Positions 12,601 through 23,852 of a DNA stretch of 53,856 bases are shown in pieces. This DNA comes from Acanthaster planci (taxonomy: Eukaryota; Echinodermata; Asteroidea; Valvatida; Acanthasteridae). Where the stretch lies: positions 4,261 through 58,116 of the forward strand of contig NW_019091727.1 of NCBI RefSeq assembly GCF_001949145.1. Direction: 5' to 3'. Position numbers and translations under genes: made by a program. A model generated the notes under the pieces. It saw nothing but the letters and a program-made list of their open reading frames with translations, was not told the DNA's origin and made no database searches. The stretch's first letter is position 1. Every line of letters begins with the position of its first letter.

Positions 12601-15600
12601 AGAATACCTTCACAGGATTAAAAAGCTAATGGGTGTTACCGTGTTTTTACACGCTACATGACAGCAGGAGCAGATTGCTTGTACACGTAACTACTGGTAA
12701 ATGAACAAGTTCCAGTACAGGATGATTCAACAGTGCCCTCCTACAAAGTATGCACCAGCATTTCAGGCTTTTCTTCAGAGAGTGTATTGAGTAATATGTC
12801 AAATGTCCAACAGGCAAATTTGCATATAACACATACACTGTACATACATAGACCATTTTCCAGTACTCAACTTCGGCTCCGTCTCAGGCTTCAACTGTTT
12901 TTTTCACAACCTGACTTTGAAGCTGTAGGCGCACTAATTAGTCTAATAGTGCCACAAAACATCAAATAAGATGCAAGCGAGCAAAAAACTTACAATAATC
13001 CAATTTGAATTAAACACTTCACGCCCACAATCGAAGATTGGTTTCGGGGACGAAGCCTGAGACAGAGACGAGGATGACTATTGGAAAACGGCCATAGTAT
13101 TAAGTATCAGCCCTGCCATACCGCAACATTCATAGCTCATCCTATCCTACGTATGTTTTGCAAATTTTCCAGTGTACTGCACACTGTACGGTACATGTAC
13201 ACATATCCACATGCTCATGTACTGAACGTGCATTCAGCCCAGGGGCCAATTTCATACTTGTATATACCCCGAGCTGGACCAAGAGAGGGCACAATTACCC
13301 TAGCAGCACAAGCTCCTTTACTAGGAACTGCATTTTTCAGGTTCCCAACCAAGTATAAAGTGCACATTATAGTCGAATCGTTGCCAACAAAGTGAGCGTT
13401 CCATGCGAACATGGCTATTTTCTGCTGAGGGGGGTGCTTCTGCTGAAGGCAGATTATACATACATAATAAACATACTTCCTTCAAGAATAACTGGGGTAC
13501 AGTTGTTCAAAAGTTCCTTCCATTTTTTAGTGACTTGCAAATTCTACAACAGAAAATTTAGCAAAGTCATTCTTTTTTTGCATAAAAGTAAAACATTTCT
13601 CACACTGTCTCACGAAGAAGGTAAGGCCGTCAGGTTTTTGTACTGACCCATGAGTGTATTAAATAATACCAGATGGTCATTTTTTAGTAACTACCAAATG
13701 CTGGCAACTTGAACTACTGATGGAGATCACCGAAGACTGTTGAGGGGATTATGACAAGAAACCCCTTTCTTTGATAATCCTTGTGCTTCAGATATCAGTA
13801 GGATTGAAATGTCTTTAGAAAGGCATAACCATGCTACTTTGTCGTGGCATGGAGCTTAACTGCTTCTCTTAAAATACATGTACAAGTGCAAGGAATGAAC
13901 CATTTATACCGGAAGGTTTTGGGAACTTCAAGAGGGTTCCAAACAGAATTGCCTTAAGAGTTTGGGTCAAAGGCTAGAGGTTATTTTAACAGCTTGACGG
14001 TGAGGGTTGAGAGTTCCAACTGATTCATACCCACTTCCTGGAGTTCTGGGAGACACCATGGCACCAGTGATGCAGTCCGTTGCAAGTGTGGCCTTCAAAG
14101 GTTCCGACTCAAACCAACGGTCCAGAATCTAAACATTGATTGACAGTAAGGGGTCATGTTTCATGGCACTGTTTTAAACGATGCCAATTTATTAGGACTC
14201 AGTATGACTTTGACAGAGATGCCACACAGTCTACTCAAAAAAGGGAACTTTTTTAATTGTGGCAATGAGTATCAAAGTGCATGACCGAGCGTACTGAGAG
14301 GAGTGCATAACAACCAAAGCTCTTCTCTTGCAGGGTGAAAAAATACAAGGTGAAAAGTAAGTGGAACTGGACATGAACTTACTTTTCACATTTTATTTGA
14401 TGGCTCTTTAGTGGTCCGTTCTTTCCAAAATATAAAGTCTTTCCATATTTGGACAGAATCTGTAGCATGATGTACAAGATTGTTTACTCCATGCGCTGCG
14501 CAGTATTTGATATGTGTCGTACAGCTGAAACTGATTGTTCTGACAATCATAAAGGCATGCAGGTGCAGGTGGTGCGTGTTGCATCGTATACAGAGAAAAC
14601 CAGAAAAGTGGCATCTATGCTGTGATGAGGTTCTGGTAACTGATTACCTTGGCCACTGGAGCAGTCATCAGCTCATAGAACATGGGAAGGTTCTTGCCAA
14701 GGAATGAGCCTATTCAAGAAATGCCAGAAAACGGAAACTGTTGTTAAAAGCGACAATTGAGAAGGAATTTAGCCACATTTAACCTTGTGATCATCAGCAG
14801 GAGTCTGAGTATTTCTACAAATTTTAGGATGGATATATACAGGAATTTGAAAAAAGCATTTGGACTCACTCTGAGTGCTTTTGCACATACAGTAAAATCT
14901 CAATAACTCAAAAGTCGGCAAGGTGAATACAATTTTAATCTCGAAGACATACTTCATTTCAGGCAAAAGAATAAGCTTATTTTGCACAAAAGTTCCCCCC
15001 CCAAATGCCCACCCCTCCACATCCATTTATCTCAAAGTTTTTGTGACACTACTCCCAAAAACTGCAGCAAAAACACTTCAAAAAGTTTTAAGGAATAAAT
15101 TACGGCATTGTGTCTGCAAGTTTCTTACAAACCTGTGCTTGGCTGTTAAAACAATTATCATATTCCAAAAGATTTCACATATTCTACTGACAAAGCCTAA
15201 TAAGGCTTGACTCATTTTGTACAAACTTTAATGTTTTTTTTGAGGGGATGAGGTTGAGGAATTGTTGACAGCTCTGCCCCCAAACTCACCAGTCTTTAAC
15301 AGTGCTTTGATGGCAGGCCACATATCCATTCTTTCTTTAAAAGATCCCTTGCCAAGAGCTGACAGATTGACTGGACTGGCATCCAGCAGGGGCTCAATAG
15401 CAACACCTATTTCCTCGATCAGCTTCGTGTAAATGAAATACTCCTGAAATAGAAGACAAATTCTCTCTCAAAAGAAATTGCATTTGAAAGGAAAAAGGTG
15501 CCATGCCAACCTTAAAATCCTGACATCGTTTTCGTTGGAAATCAGCTGGTAGTCCATGCATTTGTAAGTCTGTGGCTCATGTATACTGGTTGCGTAAGTG

Positions 15601-18600
15601 TGTGGTAGTGTGTCAAAATCAGATGGAAATAGGCACATTTATGAATGGCAAAAGGCAATAAAAGGGGACTTTATTGTTTAGAGATTTTTGGAATTTTGTG
15701 ATGCTACTGATGCTTAAAATGTGCTCTGAAATTTCACTGCCGTTTTCTTTAAAAACTCGAAGTTACACAAGTCCTTATTTTAGCATTCCAGTCTGACCTC
15801 AAAACTTCATTACTTCAATTTAAAATGCTAAGTCACCACAAAGAATGCAGAGTATGAAAAATAGCAAAGTTGACATTTCACCTTTAATTGCAATGACTCA
15901 AAATGACTGCTTTGGTACCCAAATGTGCCAGATTTTGACACACCACATATGAATTATGAGAACTACATGTATACAGCACCTTAGCATCTTTTTCTGAGAA
16001 CTGTGCAATCTGACTGAAGGTATCCTTAGCATCATTGCTCAGCAAGAGTGAGCGTGGAGTGCCGCTTGGCCCTGGTTCTTCAAGGATTGGCGTGTAAGCA
16101 CTGCCTCGTCGGAAGTACACCTTCAGACCGTGTTTCTAGACAATGAAAATCCATATTTAAATGATTTATGTACTAGTAGTAGTAAGTGATTCCAGGGGTT
16201 AATAACATTGGAGTTGTTGGCCATCTTAACTCTTCCATGCAAACCAAGCAATGTTGACAAAGCTGTCCAAATCAGTCAAGTGCCATGTGATACTGTATGT
16301 CTGAATAGTGCAGTGAAGTGGACTGAATTTGACAGTCTGTAACTGTTTAACACGATGATGACAAACAACTGTAGTTCACAAGTTCATAAAGAAGTCAAAG
16401 ATTGTGAAAGAGTTTGTTTCTAAAGAAATCTAAGACTTCTGACTCCAGTTCCGTTACAAACAAGTATAACGAAATGTGCAAATAAAATATCCCATTTTCG
16501 GATAGAGAAACCTACCTGGAGTTCCAGATCATTGTATATTTCAGGACGCAACAAGCTCAGAACATAGGAACATCTTGAGAATTTGAACCCTTAAATGCAA
16601 GAGACAGGAAGATGATGAAACTCACACCACTGCTGTTATCATGACTCAAGACCCAGATTGTTGCTGTCTAAAATGTGAAATGTGTCTTTGTGTCTTTATT
16701 TAGCATCCCAATTAGCATGAAATACAATGTATTACTGGCAAGAGCTGCATTTAAAGTACTTTTCTGATGATGAAAAATTTCTTAAATCTTAATCTCTAGT
16801 AGTCACACTATACTGCATTAAACCCTCTTGGTGAACTGTTTTGAAAGCCAATTTCAACATGATTTTACTCAATCTCCTAACATTTTTGCCAGAACGCTTC
16901 CTGAATATTCCAAAAACCACTGTGTAAGATACCATACCGCACATTCTTTGTATTTCAACTTCAAGTACATGTATACTGCATCATAGAGTAAAGACGGTTA
17001 GCTGTACCGTAAACCCTTCCACAATACTCCCATAATTTCTGACCGATTTTAAAAGAAACTTGGAAGGTCTGAGTTAAACACTCTTATTGTTCTTACATAA
17101 AAGTAAACATCAACTTTGGTACACCTTTCAGAAGCTCTGTAAGAAGCTACAACTCTGCACTTTGGCTGAGAATTCAGAATGAGGCTTGCCAAATATTTCT
17201 TTTCAACATCCACCTGTGACATCAAGCTGTTGTTTCGCCGCTCCATTATTTTGCATGAACTGAGCTAAAGAGGCAATACCCCTCCATTCTTTCGGAGGTA
17301 TTGCTTCCATCACTCCATTCGTGCTGAACAATGGAGTGGTACATTTTTAGGCAAAAAAAGCCACAAAAAATACTGGTACACTGTAAATTGCAATGTAATT
17401 TGAATTTTAATATATTTGTTCAATCAAGTTTCAGACTGAAAGATTAACAAATTGTTTTTTTTAAACAACTGCTACACAAATGAAATGCCATGTTTCGTAA
17501 GTAAATAAAATATTGGCATTTTTGTTGCACCTTGCAGGCAGTAATACTGACAATAATATTGTACAGTCCATGAAAACTGTTGGTGTCTCAATGCTGCAGT
17601 AACAGCCCTCGCCATTCACACATCCTTTGATTAGAGAACTCGCCATTGTCAAAATACTTTGCGAGCCATGCCGGTAATTTCCCAGTCATGCAAGACAAGT
17701 CAATAAAAATAAAGTCATGGAATGCAACCCCTAGAAACTTGTGGTTTTCTTCGCGAAGTCACAAATAAGTCACTCAAATATGAGCACATAAGATCATCCT
17801 TCTTGAAATGTTTAATGACGTTCCATGCCGAAACAGTTCAACCTTCATCTTTTTGGTTTTAACCATAATTCTGCAATAAGCCTTTTGCGAGTTAACTTTG
17901 ACCCAAATCTGGCACAAATTCACATGCACATAACTTGAATTCTCCATGCTAAAACAACTTTTGCTATACCTCGTGATTTGGGGCAAGCATTTACTTAGTT
18001 ACATAAGAGAGGCCTTGCAACAATACACCGTTCTCAGTGGATGAGAAGGGCACAAAGAAACCAGTCCATTCCAGAGATGGTAGTCGCTCTGCGAAAGCTT
18101 GCCCTGAATCACAAGGTATAGCAACAGTGTCTTTAGTCTGAAAAATTCACATCGTTATGTTTATGAGCAATCAGATAACTCAGTGTACAAGATTTTATTC
18201 AAATGTAACTGGCAAATGGCTTATTAGAACATAAAAAAGTCTTAAACTCAATTTAAGGGTTTCTCATGAACTTGGAAATCGAAAATCACTTTTATATGAC
18301 TCACTCCAGATTGCAAATGCAGCGATGATTATGTACAAAGCCTTCACGAAGAGCAATTTGTGTGCAGATCAAAGAAAAACTTCGAGTACACCACACTGGA
18401 TAAAGAGTTAGTGAACTTGACTATATGCGACATGACCGATTATTTTAAACTTCGGTGTTCGATAGTATATTGCCAAAAAATACTATCTTTGAAACAAAGA
18501 TGCTCCATTCGTGCAAAAAAAAAGGGAGCGGTGGAAACAATAGCGTGATGTCTCAGGTGGAGGTTAAGTCACATAACAACCTTGGTACGTGCCATTTATG

Positions 18601-20328
18601 GGTAAGAATTCCTACCCACGAATGTCAAGTACCGAGGGCATTATATATCCCCATGCATGAACTCATGGCCTGTACACTACAGTTTTTAAAAAAAACACAC
18701 CACTTCTCATGTTCTCCTTCAGTAGTTATTATCCAATGACACTCGGGGATGGCTCAACCAAAAATACAAAAGGTTCTGTTATTACTGATGCATGAATTGA
18801 ATGAAATGCCTAGTGTCTTGTTAATCCTCTAAACATTTATAAACACTAAGCGTTTATAGACACTTTTTAAAAAGTCAGTTTTCAGAAGCCTTTGTTAGTC
18901 AAGTATCATTACATTTTCATGCACTGTCAGTGTTTATTTTGTCACTATTATTTCTGAGTACATGTATCAACATAGCCCCAACAGTCCCAAATCCTCCAAT
19001 CTCAATATTATTTTACATACACCCAACGGGTCTAGGGTTAAAATCTCTGTATGCTTACCTGGCACAATCTCCTCAGTGACAGCAGCGCCTCCTATGACAT
19101 GCCTCCTCTCCAAGACAAGAGTCTTCAGGCCCGCCTTTTGAAGATAGGCTGCCTGAACACGAGAGAGAAAGAAAAACCATTTTACAGTTAACTGATGTTT
19201 AAACTGAGGACTTTAGCAAGCTGCTTTCACCAGTGTTGAAGTTTCACCAATCCACTTTGTTTTTAGATGAGTGCCAAGGTAGTGCATCTGACAATGCAGT
19301 TAACAAAATATTTAATTTAGCCTAAAAATGATTATCAAAAAGTCTGAACAAAAATGTGTTCCTCTGTCATTTCCCCCTAAGCGCTTTGAAGGCAATTCCA
19401 AAATTTAGGTGACATCTTCTAAAAACCTTTCATCGATTTCCAAGTGGGTTCCTCAACCACTATCACCTCCAAAAATACAACACGTGCTGTGTACGTTTTT
19501 GGATACTTCTAAAGTGCTCTAATGCTATGGACACCATGCAAAGCTACCCTGTCAAAGGTGAAAAAGTATGAGGGCCATACACTTGAATGCTGCTCATGTG
19601 TATCAGGTGCCCACTCAAAAAAGTTGTGGACTAAACAAATGAAAAATGAGATGAAAATTAACATTAGCATGACTATGTCCTAGTCAGGCTAGTGCATCTA
19701 TGGCATTATGAGTGGTGCTATCCCCCACCCAGAAGTGCACCCTCACCAGCAAAATACAGGCAGGTACATGTACTAAGTTTTCCAACCAGGTTCATGCACA
19801 TGTTTGATATGCATGCTAAGACTACATGCTGCATAATAAATTCTTTGTGCATACTCATCAGCATTGGTACCAAAGGATTGTCAATTTCATTTACAAACAC
19901 GCCCTCTTTTGTTCCCGCTCAGAGCAGATAGTGATACTGCATGTTACACATACATGTGCATGTACACTGTACACACGAGCCTGTGCTCACATTAGATGGT
20001 AAAGGTATTTTCCCATCATATGAAACTCTTGTCAAACAGAGCCATTCCTATCCTATTTGGTGTCCATCTAGACATTTCTTTCCTGACACCAGCAACTTTC
20101 CAGATCTCTAATAAATGCTGTCTCACTCACTGCAGTCAGTCCGTTGTGGCCAGCACCAACAACGACAGCATCATACTCCTGCGTCAGGGGATCTGGTCCT
20201 TCTGCTCGAAGTTTTACACCAGATGTGCTTAACAACCTTGATGTCACGTGACCTTGGCTGTAGCCAATCAAAGGCTTGTACAGACACCTCTGGAATGCTG
20301 TCTTTATCGTGAATGGCAATCGCAACAT
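6602..20328 (-). CDS. PYROXD2: Pyridine nucleotide-disulphide oxidoreductase domain-containing protein 2, 13 exons
   Basis: Exons in transcript order: 20328-20131, 19152-19059, 16589-16516, 16135-15980, 15443-15290, 14709-14648, 14128-14031, 10926-10783, 9088-8881, 8099-7788, 7460-7354, 7053-6933, 6684-6602 (stop 6604-6602). All are GT-AG and all phases join except at exon 8. The product is about 602 aa (human 581). Residues 1-50 are Arg/Lys-rich with few acids, a likely mitochondrial presequence. [13 protein letters not shown] (51-63) is the FAD-binding GxGxxG fold and is followed by [17 protein letters not shown]. Exon 9 has [17 protein letters not shown] and exon 10 has the EGCVV-type block with [10 protein letters not shown]. 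Exon 11 has [19 protein letters not shown]. Exons 12-13 give [19 protein letters not shown], the C-terminal FAD motif. The family is phytoene-desaturase-like and mitochondrial in mammals; its substrate is not settled. Identity is firm. Exon 8 carries an apparent 2-nt insertion, entered separately. Confidence 0.95.
8640..8885. repeat. Interspersed repeat, copy 1 (abuts PYROXD2 exon 9 donor)
   Basis: The block TTTGAATAGCTTGTGA...TTAGACTGGAGGTCTTG (about 8766-8812) recurs at about 34197-34237 in the same orientation, with diverged flanks on both sides (for example an AAGACCGT block upstream in both). The copy reaches to the 5' splice site of PYROXD2 exon 9 at 8880. Confidence 0.6.
9779..10226. 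mobile_element. MITE with about 22-bp terminal inverted repeats
   Basis: The left end reads TAGCCCTGTCCGCACTGGAT and the right end, in reverse complement, reads TAGCCGTGTCCACACTGGAC. About 450 bp lies between them and contains further subterminal copies of a 'CCCAGTGTGGAC' motif (about 9972-9983 and 10127-10142). There is no coding capacity. It sits in PYROXD2 intron 8. A TA target duplication is possible at both ends. The superfamily is not assigned. Confidence 0.65.
10783..10926 (-). CDS. PYROXD2: PYROXD2 exon 8, with apparent 2-nt frameshift at its start
   Basis: Exon 7 ends in phase 2 (...GGA AGT GG|GTATGA). Exon 8, after acceptor TTGGTAG, begins G TAT GTG TGT TGA, a stop in the expected frame. 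The conserved peptide [19 protein letters not shown] lies in a frame 2 nt further on and runs cleanly to donor AAAAG|GTACTA. Removing one TG from the (TG) run at about 10917-10924 would give the expected SGYVLIHH. The exon is 144 nt and would be 142 nt without the extra pair. A weak alternative donor TCA|GTTGGA 10 nt further into intron 7 would restore frame with extra residues. Assembly error, polymorphism or a real lesion cannot be told apart here. Confidence 0.75.
11890..12062 (-). mobile_element. tRNA-derived SINE, copy 1
   Basis: On the minus strand, TGGCAAAGTGG (12056-12046) fits the pol III A box and GGTTCCATTCC (12014-12004) fits the B box at tRNA-like spacing. Downstream comes a central domain: ACATGTGGATTGGGTTTTCA, then CTGTCTGATTTTGTGGT, then GGTTTTCCTCCCACC. 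The same order recurs in the copy at 51990-52180. It sits in PYROXD2 intron 7. Confidence 0.7.
12061..12575. repeat. Fold-back element in PYROXD2 intron 7
   Basis: Left arm about 12061-12241 and right arm about 12410-12575 are inverted copies. For example GTGAGTCTGGTGGCATGCCTGGAGCTCACC at the inner left (about 12211-12240) pairs with GGTGAGCTCCAGGCATGCCA at the inner right (about 12410-12429), and GGTCTCTGAACTAGGAC (about 12079-12095) pairs with GTCCTAGTTCAGAGACC (12539-12555). The spacer is about 170 bp. Confidence 0.75.
12848..13098. repeat. Inverted-repeat element in PYROXD2 intron 7
   Basis: The left end (about 12851-12890, ending CGTCTCAGGCTTC) is the reverse complement of the right end (about 13050-13098, starting GAAGCCTGAGACAGAGACGA). 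The arms are about 45 bp. The interior is AT-rich and non-coding. Confidence 0.6.
16590..19058 (-). other. PYROXD2 intron 2; no second gene supported
   Basis: This 2.5 kb intron is AT-rich. At 18137-17991 it holds one 48-codon minus-strand frame preceded by a strong acceptor (TTTTTCAG), whose phase does not fit exon 2. That frame is treated under findings. Nothing else was recognised. Confidence 0.5.
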
Positions 20329-22820
20329 GGCTACCACAAACGTGAATGACTGAAACAGATTCAATTCATATAAAAGTAATCAGTAACTCAATTATCTGAA
20401 ATCGGCATGCCGGCTAGTAAGTTTCACCTGTAATTGTAATCCGTGCTATTTAGCCTGTTAGCTCGGAGTAGAAATGGACTTGAAAACCAATATTAATAAA
20501 ATTTGGAAAAAGTATCATACAGCAAATAGGAAACTTAAGTCCAAGTATTTGACAAGCTTTAAAGGCTACAAAGTTACATGTATGGCACCCTTGAAATTTG
20601 GGGGAATTTTACTATAACTCCACAATAACTGTTCGGAGAAGGAAATATCTGAAGAAACATTCAGGTTCGGAATTGTATTTTGACTGCATGCTTCAGTCCA
20701 TAACCTGAATGCTTTAACTGTGTACAACAGTGTGACAAATACAGGCCAACACTACTCTGTGATACACTCCATTAGTTATGCATAGACATCACCAGGATTT
20801 TGACCATTCAGGGCTTATACATAGTGTACATGTACATGTACAGTAGGTTGTTATGTATACTTTTTGTACATTTCAACATTTTAAGTGGGAAGGTGCATGT
20901 ACAGTACATGTAGCACTTAACCCCCAGCATATATGGAGGGGCACAATGGCACATGCCCTGAAGCAAGAGTCTATACCCTCATACAAAATTTTGAAATGTA
21001 CCATGTTACATGTACATGCAAGTAGGATTTCTTTCCAGATTTCTCTTTTATTTCCAGCAATCAAGTCTAGTTTTTCCACTGCGCACTACTACGGTAGTTA
21101 TTTTTATAGCACACAGCTCTTGCTGGTTCTGCTTTTCCTTCTTGTTGCATAGTTTTGTAGGTACATGTAGAAACGGTAACAGTCCTGGCGTTAGTTATAA
21201 AAATTCCTTTTTTATTTTCCACTTTGGACTAAAGTAGTTTTAAAGGGACATGTTCATGGTCGTCCATCACTTGTCAAAGTTTGAGGGACATACAGTACAT
21301 GTTCACTGAATTTTGATTACAACTAATGAGAGTGTGCAGAGTACAGCCTGTGACAGTGAAGGGTCTAGGGCCTGCTTATAAGGTGCCCTGGGAAATTTTG
21401 GATTCTAAATGCCCTGTGGTGTGATCTCAAGTCTGAGGCAATGTGTAACAAATTTTTTTTAGCCAATGCTTTTGCAAGATTTATTTCTTTTTTCAAGCAA
21501 TTGTTACTTGTGATGTACACAAATACCATGAAGTAATTGATGTAATGACAGGAAGACTTAAAGCTAAACAAGAAGCCTCCATAAGGTGTAAATAATTTGG
21601 TTTTAAGCCTCCTGACATTAAGGCGCACCATTGCACTGCACCAAAAGAGTGTGTGTGGGGGGGGGACATGCCCTCCCCAACTGATTGACGTCCATGGACA
21701 ATACTGTCAGCGAATGAATTCTGTTAAGGGAATAACAAATTTTTTATGAGGAAACAACCCAATACCAAAATTTTTGTTTCCAAAACAAAGTTTTGTTGTT
21801 AGCGGGGAATGATTGGGGACATGTACCACTTTCTTTGGGATCCTAAATACTAAAATGTAGGGGGAGTAGACCAGGTCCGTAGGCGCAGGCTGGAGCTGGG
21901 GGGGGGTTCGTGGGTTCATTCCGAGTTCTGCTCGTTGGTGTTTATTTTTAATAAATAACTAAATATTTTTAGTACACCATAATTTTTGGAATATAAGTTG
22001 TGGCTATATGTTGATTCTCACACTGAAAATGTCCCTACGGCTTATACTCTGGGTGGCTTATACAGCAACATTCGAAAAATAAAATCAGTCACTAAATTTC
22101 ACGCTGTGCCTCATGGCCAGCCACTGAGGACTTGAGAAAGTTTAGGTTTAATGACAACACTGGTTCGCATGCTGCTTCATGTTACACTTGAAGATTGTGT
22201 GGCCAAAATTGACAAAGACACTAATGTTGGGCACTTCAAATTTCTCTCCTAATGTTTGTGTATGGAGCAATTCACCTCCAATCTTACATGAGGTGAAATT
22301 TAATCAAACTCCAAATAATCTGATTCATAAATGTCAATTTCATACAGGCTACATGTACCATGGGGGAATAAGAACACATGTGGGCCACCTCTTACAAAGC
22401 TCCAATGAAATTTTATTTGCAAAATGAACTCTTTTAAAGGCACCCTCCAATTTTTTTTAAACAAGTTTTAGTAACATTATGTACGTGAGTGGAGGTAGAA
22501 TTAGAACTTATTATTTTGTGGCATTTTCTGAAATTTAAAAAAAACAAATGTTCTTATCATTTGCTCTTCACCCCATGGACCTCCTGGTCCCACTAGTGTG
22601 GCACGGACTCTCCGCACTCCAGTGCCACACTATACTATAGGCTATGGACTTCCATATGGTCACCCTATGATAGTAAAGTGACTGAATCATTATTTTCAGG
22701 GTGCTACATGACGAGCAAATTCATGTTCACACCGTGCATGTTGCCAAAAAAATACAGGTCAAGCTAAACGCTACAAAATACACTCGTGCCCAGTAGGCCT
22801 AGTTCTATGTAATGATGTAG
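20329..22820. other. Intergenic DNA upstream of PYROXD2
   Basis: This should hold the PYROXD2 promoter, but no core element was convincing. It is rich in TACATGTACATG palindromes (for example 20825-20842) and has a GTGTGTG plus G9 tract at about 21648-21665. No coding block was recognised. Confidence 0.45.
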
Positions 22821-22827
22821 GCTAGCT

Positions 22828-22888
22828 ATTAACCCTAACCCTCCTCAGTCCTCCAACAGGTGAAGGATTGAGGAGGGTTAGGGTTAAT
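22828..22888. repeat. 61-bp hairpin with telomere-like arms, copy 1
   Basis: It begins ATTAACCCTAACCCTCCTCA and ends TGAGGAGGGTTAGGGTTAAT, so the two arms are reverse complements around a short loop (near CAACAGGTG). The arms contain GGGTTAGGGTTAA, two telomere-type units. A second 61-bp copy lies at 37344-37404. Confidence 0.85.
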
Positions 22889-23129
22889 ATTATCAGTAGG
22901 CCTAGGCCAGTAGTATTAGGTCTTAGCTCTGATTTTCTCCAGAAAGCACAAACGGAGGTTTTCTCTGGTATGATTGCAGGGCACGTTTCAAAATTCCATA
23001 TGGAACCATAAAAAAGATGGACCCAGGGAAGCCTAGGGTCGGGAGTAGTGTTCAGGAAGTATAACATGGAGGAGTATTCGTTGGGCCTTGTTTACAGGTC
23101 TAAGTTCCCCCAATCCCCCCACATCTTAG

Positions 23130-23660
23130 CCCCACTAGTGTGGCACAGATCACTCCCGATGTATCCTTAGCCACACATCCGTATATGCAATTTTGTGTTG
23201 GCGTATTGAACATTCCGGCGCACCCACTTATCATCGTGGGCGCAATTTCTTTTGCACACGAACAAGATTCTTGACCTTTCCGCTTTCTAAAACCATTTAT
23301 TGAATGATTTCACTCAAGTTATTCAGGTATTTTCCAGTCTTTTTGCCTTTATCCGTTCAATCTTTAAAATAAGGTCTTTGAGCATTACGTCACTTGACCC
23401 CTCATCGTCTCGACGGCTGTTCCATGTCAAGCCATATCTGTATGTAATACACGGACTGAGCGATAAGATGTACCAATGGGCTCTTCCAAAACTTTGTCAG
23501 CAGTTTAGATTAAGAATCTTGCTCGTGTGCAAAAGACATTGCGCCCAGGACGATAAGTGGGTGCGCCGGAATGTTCAATACGCCGACACGAAACAGCGTA
23601 TACGGATGTGTGGCCAAGGATAGATCAGGAGTGATCCGTGCCACACTAATGGGACTACCA
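23130..23660. repeat. Fold-back element with about 150-bp arms
   Basis: Left arm about 23130-23280 and right arm about 23505-23660 are inverted copies. CCACTAGTGTGGCACAGATC pairs with GATCCGTGCCACACTAATGG, and TTGAACATTCCGGCGCACCC (about 23206-23225) pairs with GGGTGCGCCGGAATGTTCAA (about 23561-23580). The interior is not palindromic and shows no known protein. A small palindrome with the same CACTAGTGTGGCAC end is at about 22593-22630. Confidence 0.75.
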
Positions 23661-23717
23661 CATCGATCCCTGGCCCTCCTTGCATGATCTTTCTGAGAAT
23701 AGACGTTCAGAGGTCAC

Positions 23718-23852
23718 NNNNNNNNNNNNNNNNNNNNNNNNNNNNNNNNNNNNNNNNNNNNNNNNNNNNNNNNNNNNNNNNNNNNNNNNNNNNNNNNNNN
23801 NNNNNNNNNNNNNNNNNNNNNNNNNNNNNNNNNNNNNNNNNNNNNNNNNNNN
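23718..23852. other. Assembly gap (135 N)
   Basis: A run of N; its true length is unknown. It lies just outside the 23130-23660 fold-back, suggesting that repeat structure broke the assembly. Confidence 0.99.

Noticed and set aside
22828-22888. Interstitial telomeric repeat from chromosome fusion
   Set aside because: Only two telomere-type units per arm in a 61-bp hairpin, and the same unit recurs at 37344-37404, so a mobile or duplicated hairpin fits better than a fusion scar.
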